Assembly (NCBI GenBank): GCA_026419405.1
Contig: JANZZL010000004.1
Location: forward strand, 1 to 32,039
Direction of reading: 5' to 3'
Length of the DNA stretch: 32,039 bases
From: Paracoccaceae bacterium
GTDB lineage: Bacteria > Pseudomonadota > Alphaproteobacteria > Rhodobacterales > Rhodobacteraceae
Position 1 is the first letter of the stretch. The number at the start of each line of letters is the position of its first letter. This document shows positions 16,433 through 24,452 of this stretch, one piece after another. The notes below the pieces were generated by a model. The model saw nothing but the letters and a program-made list of their open reading frames with translations. It did not search any database and was not told where the DNA came from. The translations under genes were made by a program, and so were the position numbers.

Positions 16433-16463
16433 GGCGCCCGGCCTCTGGTCCGGGCGCCTTTTT
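16433..16463 (+). terminator. Strong intrinsic terminator upstream of the CoA-binding protein gene
   Basis: GGCGCCCGG and CCGGGCGCC pair perfectly (9 bp, 8-nt loop) and are followed by TTTTT. It lies 118 bp after rlmB and only 18 bp before the next ATG. Confidence 0.85.
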
Positions 16464-16481
16464 GCGGCTAGCCTGCCGCCC

Positions 16482-16958
16482 ATGCCGGCCTACAGCGACG
16501 ACCATCTCAGGCGCATCCTGACGCGGACCAAGGTGATCGCCATCGTCGGCGTGTCGTCGAACCCCGTGCGGCCGAGCTACTACGTGGCGCGCTACCTCGG
16601 GCTGAAGGGCTTCCGCGTGATCCCGGTCAATCCGGGGCTTGCCGGGCAGGAGCTGCTCGGCGAACAGGTCCATGCCAGCCTTGCGGAGATTCCGCCCGAG
16701 GTCCCGGTGGACATGGTGGACATCTTCCGCCGCCCCGAGGCGGTCCCGGCGATCGTGGCCGAGGCGCTGGCGCATCTGCCCGCGCTGCGCACGGTCTGGA
16801 TGCAGCTCGGCGTGGAGAACGCCGAGGCCGCCGCCATGGCCGAGGCGCGCGGCATCGACGTGATCCAGAACCGCTGCCCGAAGATCGAGTATCAGCGGCT
16901 CTTCGGCGAGCTGCGCAAGGGCGGCTTCGCCACCGGCATCATCTCCTCGCGGCTCTGA
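16482..16958 (+). CDS. CoA-binding domain protein (YccU-like)
   Basis: 158-residue single-domain Rossmann protein of the CoA_binding_2 family. The N-terminal nucleotide loop is [20 protein letters not shown], then [21 protein letters not shown] and a late [11 protein letters not shown], all typical of E. coli YccU relatives. The biochemical role is not established. In related genomes such genes often sit next to metY; here the adjacency is lost. No good Shine-Dalgarno sequence precedes ATG 16482, and a terminator ends 18 bp upstream, so expression may depend on read-through or a start site inside that interval. It is convergent with hisE. Confidence 0.88.
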   Translation: MPAYSDDHLRRILTRTKVIAIVGVSSNPVRPSYYVARYLGLKGFRVIPVNPGLAGQELLGEQVHASLAEIPPEVPVDMVDIFRRPEAVPAIVAEALAHLPALRTVWMQLGVENAEAAAMAEARGIDVIQNRCPKIEYQRLFGELRKGGFATGIISSRL

Positions 16959-16967
16959 GCCCGCCGA

Positions 16968-16984
16968 GCGGGGCGCCGCCCCGC
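16968..16984. terminator. Hairpin between convergent CoA-binding protein gene and hisE
   Basis: GCGGGG and CCCCGC pair around CGCCG in the 35-bp gap. There is no T-run on either side. Confidence 0.35.
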
Positions 16985-16993
16985 GAGGGGGAA

Positions 16994-17305
16994 TCAGCCG
17001 CGCGCCGACTTCTCGTCGATCCCGCTCCGGCCCTCGCGGCGGGCCAGCTCGGCCTCGATCTCGGCCAGCGTCACGCCGCGGGCGGCGCACATCACCAGCA
17101 GGTGGTAGAGCGCATCGGCCGCCTCGGCGGCAAGCCGTTCGCGGTCGCCCCGGACCGCCTCGATCACCGCCTCCACCGCCTCCTCGCCGAACTTCGCGGC
17201 GCAGGCCTCGGGCCCGCGCGCCAGGAGCCGCGCCGTCCAGGAGCTCTCCGGGTCCGCGTCCCGGCGGGCCTCGATGGTCGCGGCCAGGCGGGCGAGCGGG
17301 CTCAC
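16994..17305 (-). CDS. hisE: Phosphoribosyl-ATP pyrophosphatase
   Basis: 103-residue MazG-like enzyme for the second step of histidine biosynthesis (PR-ATP to PR-AMP). Family sequences include [20 protein letters not shown], the [13 protein letters not shown] metal-binding helix and [10 protein letters not shown]. The start is GTG 17305, overlapping the hisF stop by 4 bp (GTGA); longer in-frame readings extend antisense through hisF and are wrong. It is translationally coupled to hisF. Confidence 0.95.
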   Translation of the reverse strand: MSPLARLAATIEARRDADPESSWTARLLARGPEACAAKFGEEAVEAVIEAVRGDRERLAAEAADALYHLLVMCAARGVTLAEIEAELARREGRSGIDEKSARG

Positions 17306-18063
17306 GGCAGCCTCACCGGGATGCCCGCGGCGGCCATGTGCGCCTTGGCCGCGCGGATGGTGAAGGTGCCGAAGTGGAAGATCGAGGCGGCGAGGACGGC
17401 CGAGGCATGGCCCTCGGTCACGCCCTCGACCAGGTGGTCGAGCGTGCCGACCCCGCCCGAGGCGATCACCGGCACGCCGACCGCATCGGCGATGGTGCGG
17501 GTCAGACGCAGGTCGAAGCCCGCCCGGGTGCCGTCGCGGTCCATCGAGGTCAGCAGGATCTCGCCCGCGCCCTTCGCGGCCACCGTCACCGCGAAGTCCA
17601 CCGCGTCGATGCCCGTGGGCCGGCGGCCGCCATGGGTGAAGATCTCCCACCGGTCGGGCCCGACCGCCTTCGCGTCGATCGCCACCACGATGCACTGGCT
17701 GCCGAACCGGTCGGCGGCCTCGGCCACCACGTCGGGGTTCGCGACGGCGGCGGAATTGAAGCTCACCTTGTCGGCCCCGGCGAGCAGGAGCGCGCGGACA
17801 TCCTCGGGGGTGCGCACGCCGCCGCCCACGGTCAGCGGCATGAAGCACTGTTCGGCCGTGCGCGTCACGAGGTCGTGCATCGTGCCGCGGTTCTCGTGTG
17901 TGGCATGGATGTCGAGGAAGCAGAGCTCGTCGGCCCCCGCCGCGTCGTAGGCCCGCGCGGCCTCCACCGGATCGCCCGCGTCCACCAGATCGACGAAGTT
18001 CACGCCCTTGACCACGCGCCCGTCGGCCACGTCGAGGCAGGGAATGATGCGCGTCTTGAGCAT
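17302..18063 (-). CDS. hisF: Imidazole glycerol phosphate synthase cyclase subunit
   Basis: 253-residue TIM barrel that, with HisH, forms IGP and AICAR from PRFAR. The catalytic D11 is in [16 protein letters not shown] and the second Asp is in [11 protein letters not shown]. Phosphate-binding loops are TVGGGVRT and VIASGGVG. Full length. ATG 18063. hisH is not in the window. Downstream is the coupled hisE; upstream, where hisA would normally adjoin, an opposite-strand HNH gene intervenes. Confidence 0.97.
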   Translation of the reverse strand: MLKTRIIPCLDVADGRVVKGVNFVDLVDAGDPVEAARAYDAAGADELCFLDIHATHENRGTMHDLVTRTAEQCFMPLTVGGGVRTPEDVRALLLAGADKVSFNSAAVANPDVVAEAADRFGSQCIVVAIDAKAVGPDRWEIFTHGGRRPTGIDAVDFAVTVAAKGAGEILLTSMDRDGTRAGFDLRLTRTIADAVGVPVIASGGVGTLDHLVEGVTEGHASAVLAASIFHFGTFTIRAAKAHMAAAGIPVRLP

Positions 18064-18093
18064 GGGCCTTCCATGGGGCCGCGCGGCGCGAAA

Positions 18094-18111
18094 CGCAAGG
18101 CCGGCCTTGCG
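18094..18111. promoter_or_regulatory. 18-bp perfect palindrome in the hisF/HNH divergent region
   Basis: CGCAAGGCCGGCCTTGCG is a perfect palindrome with no spacer. It is centred in the 78-bp region between the divergent hisF and HNH starts. It could be an operator for a homodimeric regulator or for the HNH protein itself. A palindrome this long is not very rare in DNA of this GC content, so position is the main argument. Confidence 0.35.
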
Positions 18112-18141
18112 GCATGCGCCGACGGGCGCTTTCCTGGCGGC

Positions 18142-19062
18142 ATGACGAAGCTGGTCCTGCTGCATCGCGCGGATTCGATCTACGAGGACGAGCCCGACCG
18201 CGTCTACGATTTCCCCCGGCGCTATCTCGGGGACGCGCGGACGGGGATCGGCGATTGGGTCGTCTACTACGAGCCGGTGAAGGCCGGCCCCCGCGGCTAT
18301 TTCGCCGTGGCGCGGATCCGGGACATCGTTCCGAAGCCCGGGGCGGAAGGGCGTTTCCTGGCCCTGATCGAGCCCGGCAGCTACCTCGAGTTCGACCGTC
18401 CGGTGCCGCGCCTGCGCGACGGAAAGCCCTGGGAATCCGCGCTCGCCGATCCCGCCGGCGGGCCGCGGGCCGGTGGCGCGCAGCAATCGGCGGTCCGGCG
18501 CCTTCCCGAACGGGAGTTCGAGGCGATCGTCGAGGCCGGCCTCCCGGCCGACCTCGAGGTGCGGGAGCTGATGCGCTACGGCGGGCGAGAGCCCGGGTTC
18601 GATGAAGGGGCCGCGCCCTTCCGGCGCCCGGTGGTCGAGCGGCTGACGAGCCGCCCCTATCGTGACGTGGCCTTCCGCAGGCGGGTGCGCGAAGCCTACG
18701 GCTTCCGCTGCGCCATGTCGGGCCTGATGATCCGCAACGGCGGCGGCAGGCCGGAAGTCGAGGCGGCGCACATCCGCCCGGTCGAACGGGAGGGCAGCGA
18801 CTCCGTCCGCAACGGCCTCGCCCTCTCGGGGACGCTGCACTGGATGTTCGACCGGGGGCTGGTGTCGGTCGCCGATGACTGGACCATCCTCGTGTCGCGC
18901 AACAAGGTGCCGCGCGACGTGGCCGACAGGCTGATCGTCGCCGACGGCCGGCTCCGGCTGCCTGCCGACGCGCGCGACTGGCCGCATCCGGCCAACCTGC
19001 GCTGGCACCGCGAGAACGTGTTCGGTCAGGGCGAGCCGGGCGCATCGCCCGTCTGGGGCTAG
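18142..19062 (+). CDS. HNH endonuclease with a possible PUA/EVE-like N-terminal domain
   Basis: 306-residue protein. The C-terminal half is an HNH_2-type nuclease: C190-AMSG, EAAH210IRPVE, N224 in VRNGLALSG, and H233 in [10 protein letters not shown]. The N-terminal 90 residues ([38 protein letters not shown]) look like a beta-barrel of the PUA/EVE type that can read modified bases. Related full-length proteins are widespread in alphaproteobacteria as orphan nucleases. No methyltransferase is nearby. The gene lies on the strand opposite the his genes, between hisA and hisF, convergent with hisA at 22 bp. HNH assignment is firm; the N-terminal domain and a modification-dependent restriction role are inference. 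Confidence 0.85.
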   Translation: MTKLVLLHRADSIYEDEPDRVYDFPRRYLGDARTGIGDWVVYYEPVKAGPRGYFAVARIRDIVPKPGAEGRFLALIEPGSYLEFDRPVPRLRDGKPWESALADPAGGPRAGGAQQSAVRRLPEREFEAIVEAGLPADLEVRELMRYGGREPGFDEGAAPFRRPVVERLTSRPYRDVAFRRRVREAYGFRCAMSGLMIRNGGGRPEVEAAHIRPVEREGSDSVRNGLALSGTLHWMFDRGLVSVADDWTILVSRNKVPRDVADRLIVADGRLRLPADARDWPHPANLRWHRENVFGQGEPGASPVWG

Positions 19063-19084
19063 TCCGGGCCCCGCGGCGCGGGCG

Positions 19085-19804
19085 TCAGGCCTTCAGGGCC
19101 GCCAGCGCCCCGGCCAGGTCGATGGCTCCCTCGTAGAGCGCCCGGCCGGCGATCGCGCCGGCGATCACGCCGGTATCGCGGAGCGCGATCAGGTCGGCGA
19201 GCGAGGACACCCCGCCCGAGGCGATGACCGGCACCGAGACCGCGCGGGCGAGCGCCGCGGTGGCGGCCACGTTCGGCCCGCCCATGGCGCCGTCGCGGTC
19301 GATGTCGGTGTGGATCAGCGCCGCGATGCCGGCATCCTCGAAGGCCCGCGCCAGGTCCTCGACCGTCATCTCGGTCTCCTCGGCCCAGCCGCGCGTGGCG
19401 ACCCGGCCGGCCCTCGCGTCGAGACCGACGGCGATGCGCCCCGGAAAGGCGCGGGCCGCCTCGCGCACGAGTGTTGGGTCCTCGACCGCGGCGGTGCCGA
19501 GGATGACCCTCGCGAGCCCCTTGGAAAGCCAGGCCTCGATCTGCGCCATCGTGCGGATGCCGCCGCCGAGCTGGCAGGGGATCGCGATCGCATCGAGGAT
19601 CGCCTCGACCGCCGCCGCGTTGACAGGCCGGCCGGCGAAGGCGCCGTTGAGGTCCACGATGTGCAGCCATTCGCAACCCGCCTCGGCGAAGGCGCGCGCC
19701 TGCGCCGCCGGGTCGTCGCCGAACACGGTGGCGGCGGCCATGTCGCCCTTCAGCAGGCGGACGCACTTGCCGTCCTTCAGGTCGATGGCGGGGTAGAGGA
19801 TCAT
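19085..19804 (-). CDS. hisA: ProFAR isomerase (1-(5-phosphoribosyl)-5-[(5-phosphoribosylamino)methylideneamino]imidazole-4-carboxamide isomerase)
   Basis: 239-residue TIM barrel for the fourth step of histidine synthesis. The catalytic Asp pair appears as D8 ([15 protein letters not shown]) and the Asp of [23 protein letters not shown] and [13 protein letters not shown] complete the family pattern. Full length. ATG 19804. It is separated from hisF by the inverted HNH gene, so it cannot share a simple transcript with hisF without reading antisense through that gene. Confidence 0.97.
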   Translation of the reverse strand: MILYPAIDLKDGKCVRLLKGDMAAATVFGDDPAAQARAFAEAGCEWLHIVDLNGAFAGRPVNAAAVEAILDAIAIPCQLGGGIRTMAQIEAWLSKGLARVILGTAAVEDPTLVREAARAFPGRIAVGLDARAGRVATRGWAEETEMTVEDLARAFEDAGIAALIHTDIDRDGAMGGPNVAATAALARAVSVPVIASGGVSSLADLIALRDTGVIAGAIAGRALYEGAIDLAGALAALKA

Positions 19805-19878
19805 CGGCAGGCTCCGGTCGGGATCGCGCGCTCTTTCTCACGCTGCCGCGCGGAATGCAAAGGCCCGCCGGGGCGCGC

Positions 19879-22122
19879 TCAGAACGCGCTCTTGAGCCAT
19901 TCCATGAGGCGGGGGCGCGCGCTGGTGTCGCCGGCCTGCCGCGCGCTCTCGATCACCGCACGCGCCTCCTCGAGGTTGACCCGCCGCAGCACGTGCTTGA
20001 CCGGGCCGATGGAGGCAGGCCGCATCGAGAGCATCCGGAAGCCCATCGCCGCCAGCGCCACCGCCTCGATCGGCCGGCCCGCATCCTCGCCGCAGAACGA
20101 CAGCGGCGTTCCGGCCGCGGCGCAGCGCCTGACGATGCGGTCGAGGAACGACAGGTAGCTGGTGCTCAGCATGTCGTAGCGGCGGCGCACCAGCTCGTTC
20201 TCGCGGTCGGCCGCGAAGAAGAACTGCTTGAGGTCGTTGCCGCCGACCGAGATGAAATCGGCCGCCTCGAAGAACCGGTCCGGCGCGAAGGCGAGGCTCG
20301 GCGTCTCGAGCATCGCGCCGATCTCGACGCGCTCGGGAAGCACGTGGCCGAGCCGGCGCTCGCGCTCGATCTCGTCGAGCATCTGCTGGCGCGCGGCGAA
20401 GAATTCGTCGACCTCGGCGATGAAGGGGAACATCACCGACAGCGGCCGGCCCGCCGCGGCGCGGATCAGCGCCTGGAGCTGCATCCGCATCACGCCGGGC
20501 TTGTCGAGCCCGACCCGGATCGCCCGCCAGCCGAGCGCCGGGTTCGGCTCGTCGGGCCGCTTCATGTAGGGCAGGACCTTGTCGGAGCCGATGTCGAGGG
20601 TGCGGAAGACGACGCGCTTGCCGCGCGCCGCATCCATCACCCGGGCGTAGAGCGCCGCGAGCTCGCCCCGCTTGGGCACCTGGTTGCGGATCAGGAACTG
20701 GAGCTCGGTGCGGAACAGGCCCACGCCTTCGGCGCCCGAGGAGGGCAGGGAGGGCAGGTCGGCCATCAGGCCCGCATTCATGTGCAGCGAGACGACCGTT
20801 CCGCAGAGCGCCTGCGCCGGCAGGTCGCGGATCGAGGCGTAGCGCTCCTGCGCCTTGGCGGCCATGGCGATCTTGTCGCGGAAGGCCGAGGCGACGCTCT
20901 CCTCGGGGCGCAGGTGCACGATGCCCTGGTCGCCGTCCACCAGGATCGGGTCGCCGTTCAGCGCCTCGGTGGTGATCCGCTCGGCGTTGATCACGAGCGG
21001 GATCGCGAGCGCCCGGGCCACGATCGCCGCGTGGCTGCCCACCGAGCCCTCCTCGAGCACCACGCCCCGCAGCGCCCGCCCGTATTCCAGCAGCTCGCCC
21101 GGGCCGATGTTGCGCGCCACGAGGATCGGGTTCTCGGGAAGCGTCGCGCCGGTGTTGCGCCCCTGGCCGGTCAGCAGCCGCAGCAGGCGGTTGGAGATGT
21201 CGTCGAGGTCGTGGAGGCGGTCGCGCAGGTAGGGATCGGGCGCCTGCTCCATGCGGGCGCGCGCGGCCGACTGCTCCTTCTCCACGGCCGCCTCGGCCGA
21301 GAGGCCGCGGGCGATGTCGGCCTCCATGCGCCGCACCCAGCCCTTGGAATAGGCGAACATGCGGTAGGCTTCGAGCACCTCGCGTTGCTCGGCCGTCGCG
21401 CCCTCGGCGGTGGCCAGGATGTCGTCGACCGACAGCCGCAGCTCCTCCATCGCCTTGCCGAGCCGCGCGATCTCGGCCTTGGGGTCGTCGGCGAAGGGGT
21501 TGGTGATGACGACGCGGGGCTCGTGCAGCCACACATGGCCCTCGGCCGCGCCCTCCTGTCCGCAGACGCCGCGAAAGGTGACGGGCCGCTTGTGGCGGGC
21601 GCCCATCGCCTCGCCCTCGCCGACGAAGGCGCCGAGCTCCGTCATCTCGGCAAGGACCATCGCCACGACCTCGAGGGCGTAGACCTCGTCCTCGGAATAC
21701 TGCCGCGCCTCCTTGGACTGCACGACAAGGACGCCGAGCCGTTCGCCGAGCCGCTGGATCGGCACCCCGAGGAACGAGGAATAGATCTCCTCGCCGGTCT
21801 CGGGCATGTAGCGGAAACCGCGCTCCTGCGGGGCGTTCGCGGTGTTGATCGGCTGCGCGGTGCGCGCGACGCGGCCGACGAGGCCCTCGCCGAGGCGCAT
21901 CCGCGTCTTGTGCACGGCCTCCTTCCTCAGGCCCTGGGTGGCGCACAGCTCGAGCGTGTCGGGATCGCGGAAGAGGTAGATCGAGCAGACCTCGGTCCGC
22001 ATCGAATCCGCGATCAGGTGGGTGATGCGGTCCAGCCGCTCCTGCCCGGCGCCCGGTTCGGCCAGCGTGTCGCGCAGCCGGCGCAGCAGCCTGCGGCTCT
22101 GAGTTTCGGTGCGTTCTGGCAT
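19879..22122 (-). CDS. ptsP: Phosphoenolpyruvate-protein phosphotransferase PtsP (enzyme I-Ntr)
   Basis: 747-residue first enzyme of the nitrogen phosphotransferase system; it passes phosphate from PEP to NPr. The N-terminal GAF domain (about 20-160) may sense glutamine or 2-oxoglutarate. It is followed by the EI N-terminal domain, the active His in the swivel domain (H364 in GSVGSHAAIVARA), and the PEP-binding TIM barrel with GLFRTELQFL, DIGSDKVLPY, SVGGNDLKQFF and the catalytic Cys in LSFCGEDAGRP. ATG 22122. It lies downstream of lysC on the same strand, a conserved neighbour pair in Rhodobacterales, with 242 bp between them. Confidence 0.96.
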   Translation of the reverse strand: MPERTETQSRRLLRRLRDTLAEPGAGQERLDRITHLIADSMRTEVCSIYLFRDPDTLELCATQGLRKEAVHKTRMRLGEGLVGRVARTAQPINTANAPQERGFRYMPETGEEIYSSFLGVPIQRLGERLGVLVVQSKEARQYSEDEVYALEVVAMVLAEMTELGAFVGEGEAMGARHKRPVTFRGVCGQEGAAEGHVWLHEPRVVITNPFADDPKAEIARLGKAMEELRLSVDDILATAEGATAEQREVLEAYRMFAYSKGWVRRMEADIARGLSAEAAVEKEQSAARARMEQAPDPYLRDRLHDLDDISNRLLRLLTGQGRNTGATLPENPILVARNIGPGELLEYGRALRGVVLEEGSVGSHAAIVARALAIPLVINAERITTEALNGDPILVDGDQGIVHLRPEESVASAFRDKIAMAAKAQERYASIRDLPAQALCGTVVSLHMNAGLMADLPSLPSSGAEGVGLFRTELQFLIRNQVPKRGELAALYARVMDAARGKRVVFRTLDIGSDKVLPYMKRPDEPNPALGWRAIRVGLDKPGVMRMQLQALIRAAAGRPLSVMFPFIAEVDEFFAARQQMLDEIERERRLGHVLPERVEIGAMLETPSLAFAPDRFFEAADFISVGGNDLKQFFFAADRENELVRRRYDMLSTSYLSFLDRIVRRCAAAGTPLSFCGEDAGRPIEAVALAAMGFRMLSMRPASIGPVKHVLRRVNLEEARAVIESARQAGDTSARPRLMEWLKSAF

Positions 22123-22266
22123 CGCCCCCCGCTGGCGCCGGTGCCGGTCTGCATAGGTTGTTCCGGCCAAGGCATATCCCGGCCCTCGGGCGGGGTGCAA
22201 CGGTTGTGCGGCCGTCCTGCGGGCTCGCCTTCCCCGATCATTGCCGCAGGGCGGCGGGGCGGCACG

Positions 22267-22327
22267 GCGCGGCCGGATCGGCCGCGCGCGCCCGCCCGCG
22301 GGGCCGCCGGCCCGCGCCGCCGGCCCC
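22267..22327. terminator. Two G/C hairpins between lysC and ptsP
   Basis: GCGCGGCC/GGCCGCGC (22267-22287, 5-nt loop) and GGGGCCG/CGGCCCC (22300-22327) follow the lysC stop on its strand. No T-run is present. They may end or stall lysC transcripts or be structure-rich leader of ptsP. The rest of this 242-bp gap shows no gene. Confidence 0.35.
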
Positions 22328-22364
22328 CCGGCGCCGGGCGATGACGGCTGCCGCCGGGGCGGGC

Positions 22365-23603
22365 TCAGGCCGCCTTGTCGAGCTCGAAGGCGTCGTGGAG
22401 CGCCTGGACGGCCAGCTCCATGTACTTGCGGTCGATCAGGACCGAGATCTTGATCTCGGAGGTCGTGATCACCTTGATGTTGATGCCCTCGGCCGCGAGC
22501 GCCGAGAACATCCGTGCCGCGACCCCGGCGTGGCTGCGCATCCCGATGCCCACGACCGAGACCTTCGCGACATCGGTATCCGCGACGAGCTCCGAGAACT
22601 GGATCGTGCCCTTCTCGCGCGCCGCCATCACCGCCCGTTCGGCGTGCTTCACCTGCCCGACCGGGCAGGAGAAGGTCACGTCGGTGCGGCCTTCCTCGGC
22701 GATGTTCTGCACGATCATGTCCACATTGACCCCGGCCTCGGCCAGCGGTCCGAAGATCGCGGCGGCGATGCCCGGGCGGTCGGCGACCGAGATCAGCGTC
22801 ATCTTCGCCTCGTCGCGCGAATAGGCCACGCCCGCCACAACCTTCGATTCCACGATGTCCTCCTCGGCACAGACCAGCGTGCCCGATGTCTCGTCGTTGT
22901 CCTCGAAGCTCGAGAGAACCCGCAGCTTCACCTTGTAGCGCATCGCCAGCTCGACCGAGCGGGTCTGGAGCACCTTGGCGCCCAGCGAGGCAAGCTCCAG
23001 CATCTCCTCGTAGGCGATCCGGTCCAGCTTGCGGGCCTTCGACTCGATCCTGGGGTCGGTGGTGTAGACGCCGTCGACATCGGTGTAGATGTCGCAGCGC
23101 TCGGCGTCGAAGGCGGCGGCGAAGGCAACCGCGGTGGTGTCCGAGCCACCGCGGCCCAGCGTGGTGATCCGCCCCTCGCGGCTCACGCCCTGGAAGCCGG
23201 CCACGACGGCGACCTTCATGCCCTCGGCGAACTTGCGGTCGATGTTGGCGCGCGGGATCTCCTCGATGCGCGCGGCGGAATGGGCCGAGGTGGTCAGCAG
23301 CGGCACCTGCCAGCCCTGCCAGCTGCGCGCCGGAATGCCCATCTCCTGGAGCCTGAGCGCCATCAGGCCCGCGGTCACGTTCTCGCCCGAGGAGACGACC
23401 GCATCGTATTCCCGTGCATCGAAGAAGGGCGAGGTCTGCTCCACCCAGCCGACGAGCTCGTTCGTCTTGCCGGCCATCGCGCTGACGATCACGATGACGT
23501 CGTATCCCCGCTCGACCTCGCGGCGCACCTTCTCGGCGGCGTTCGCGATGCGCGCGAGGTCCGCGACGGAGGTGCCTCCGAATTTCATCACCAGAAGCGG
23601 CAT
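22365..23603 (-). CDS. lysC: Aspartate kinase (monofunctional, lysine-sensitive type)
   Basis: 412-residue enzyme phosphorylating aspartate at the head of the Lys/Thr/Met pathway. The kinase domain begins LLVMKFGGTSVAD, with VSSGENVTAGLMALRL, TTLGRGGSDTTAVAFAAA and DVDGVYTTDPR. Two ACT domains for feedback follow (from about residue 265: MTLISVADRPGIAAAIF; and VSVVGIGMRSHAGVAARMF). ATG 23603 is preceded by GAGG; an upstream in-frame ATG at 23618 is less likely. It is 79 bp downstream of luxR on the same strand, with a hairpin between them. Confidence 0.96.
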   Translation of the reverse strand: MPLLVMKFGGTSVADLARIANAAEKVRREVERGYDVIVIVSAMAGKTNELVGWVEQTSPFFDAREYDAVVSSGENVTAGLMALRLQEMGIPARSWQGWQVPLLTTSAHSAARIEEIPRANIDRKFAEGMKVAVVAGFQGVSREGRITTLGRGGSDTTAVAFAAAFDAERCDIYTDVDGVYTTDPRIESKARKLDRIAYEEMLELASLGAKVLQTRSVELAMRYKVKLRVLSSFEDNDETSGTLVCAEEDIVESKVVAGVAYSRDEAKMTLISVADRPGIAAAIFGPLAEAGVNVDMIVQNIAEEGRTDVTFSCPVGQVKHAERAVMAAREKGTIQFSELVADTDVAKVSVVGIGMRSHAGVAARMFSALAAEGINIKVITTSEIKISVLIDRKYMELAVQALHDAFELDKAA

Positions 23604-23629
23604 CGCGTCCTCTGCCAAGGGATGGGGCC

Positions 23630-23662
23630 GCGCGCTCCTTATGCGAAGGCGCCGGAGCGCGC
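23630..23662 (-). promoter_or_regulatory. 9-bp hairpin between luxR and lysC
   Basis: GCGCGCTCC and GGAGCGCGC pair perfectly around a 15-nt loop that can itself form a small GCG/CGC stem. There is no U-run. It may end luxR transcription or sit in the lysC leader; it separates a regulatory gene from a housekeeping one. Confidence 0.4.
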
Positions 23663-23682
23663 AAGGCGGGCAGGGGCGCGCC

Positions 23683-24321
23683 TCAGATCAGCTTGCGCTG
23701 CAGCGCGATCGCCAGCGCCTGCATGGCGTTGCGGGCGCCGAGCTTGGCGCGGATCTTCTCGACCCGCGCCTTGACCGCGGGCACCGAGATGCCGAGCAGG
23801 TCGGCCGCCTCGTTGTAGGTCATCCCGTCGCGCAGGCAGCGCAGCGTGTCGAGTTCGGCGGGCGTCAGGCCCGCGCCCTCGTCCGTCTCGAGCCTGTCCA
23901 TCATCTGCTCGAAGGTGGCCGAGAGGAAGGCCATCTCCTCGTCGGTGAACTCGCGGTCGGCGCGCGCGATGGTGAGGATCGACTTCTTGCCGCGCCGGCT
24001 CCGCGCGAAGGAGGCGCCGTAGTTCAGCCCGTAGGCCCTCGCCGCCTTCATCACGCCGCGCAGGTCCGGCAGCTTGACGTCCGACCAGCGCCGGTCGCCC
24101 GTGTTCATGATGTTCCAGAGCAGCACCGGGTCGAAGTAGGCGTAGCTCTTCGACTCGTATTCATGCTGCCAGGCCTTCGGATACTCCGAGTGATAGTACT
24201 CCGGCCCCCGGAAGGTGATGTTGTGCGCGACGATGAAGCCCGACGGGCCCAGCAGGCGGAGCGCCGGGAGCGCGGCGTCCAGTGCCGGGATGCCGCTGAT
24301 CTCGCGCGAGGAACTGGGCAT
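23683..24321 (-). CDS. luxR: LuxR-family acyl-homoserine-lactone receptor/regulator
   Basis: 212-residue quorum-sensing regulator. All six conserved ligand-domain positions of TraR/LuxR are present with correct spacing: W51, Y55, D64, P65, W79 and G102. The C-terminal LuxR helix-turn-helix is complete (LTPAELDTLRCLRDGMTYNE then LLGISVPAVKARVEKIRAKL). Intact signal-binding residues indicate a canonical AHL receptor rather than a degenerate solo. ATG 24321 has GGAGAC upstream. It is divergent from the small ORF and luxI, sharing a 131-bp AT-rich promoter region. Confidence 0.95.
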   Translation of the reverse strand: MPSSSREISGIPALDAALPALRLLGPSGFIVAHNITFRGPEYYHSEYPKAWQHEYESKSYAYFDPVLLWNIMNTGDRRWSDVKLPDLRGVMKAARAYGLNYGASFARSRRGKKSILTIARADREFTDEEMAFLSATFEQMMDRLETDEGAGLTPAELDTLRCLRDGMTYNEAADLLGISVPAVKARVEKIRAKLGARNAMQALAIALQRKLI

Positions 24322-24354
24322 GGGGGAAGATTGTCTCCAAGGTCCTGCCGAATT

Positions 24355-24368
24355 TATACCATCGTATA
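24355..24368. promoter_or_regulatory. Dyad in the luxR / small-ORF promoter region (possible lux box or operator)
   Basis: TATAC-CATC-GTATA is an inverted repeat in the shared upstream region, 34 bp from the luxR start. It overlaps a TATAAA -10-like element on the luxR strand. It differs from the classical ACCTG/CAGGT-type lux box, so its binding partner is unknown. Confidence 0.4.
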
Positions 24369-24452
24369 GTCCTTCCGCCTACCATAATCAGATGCCCATT
24401 GCTTCCATCGCGCGCCCCCTTACAGCTTATGCGTGCAAACAGCCGAGGTGTC

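Noticed and set aside
16316-16481. Known SAM-II, SAH or SAM/SAH riboswitch upstream of the CoA-binding protein gene
   Set aside because: I could not match the conserved sequence of any of these; the pseudoknot is reported only as an unassigned candidate.
16366-16521. Short frame from ATG 16366 (MQHRKRGYGT) across the terminator
   Set aside because: It reads through a perfect intrinsic terminator and into the next gene in another frame; no homology recognised.
16994-19045. A 683-codon open frame running from hisE upstream through hisF and the HNH gene
   Set aside because: Only its last 103 codons (hisE, from GTG 17305) look like a protein; the rest is a low-complexity shadow of hisF and of the opposite-strand HNH gene.
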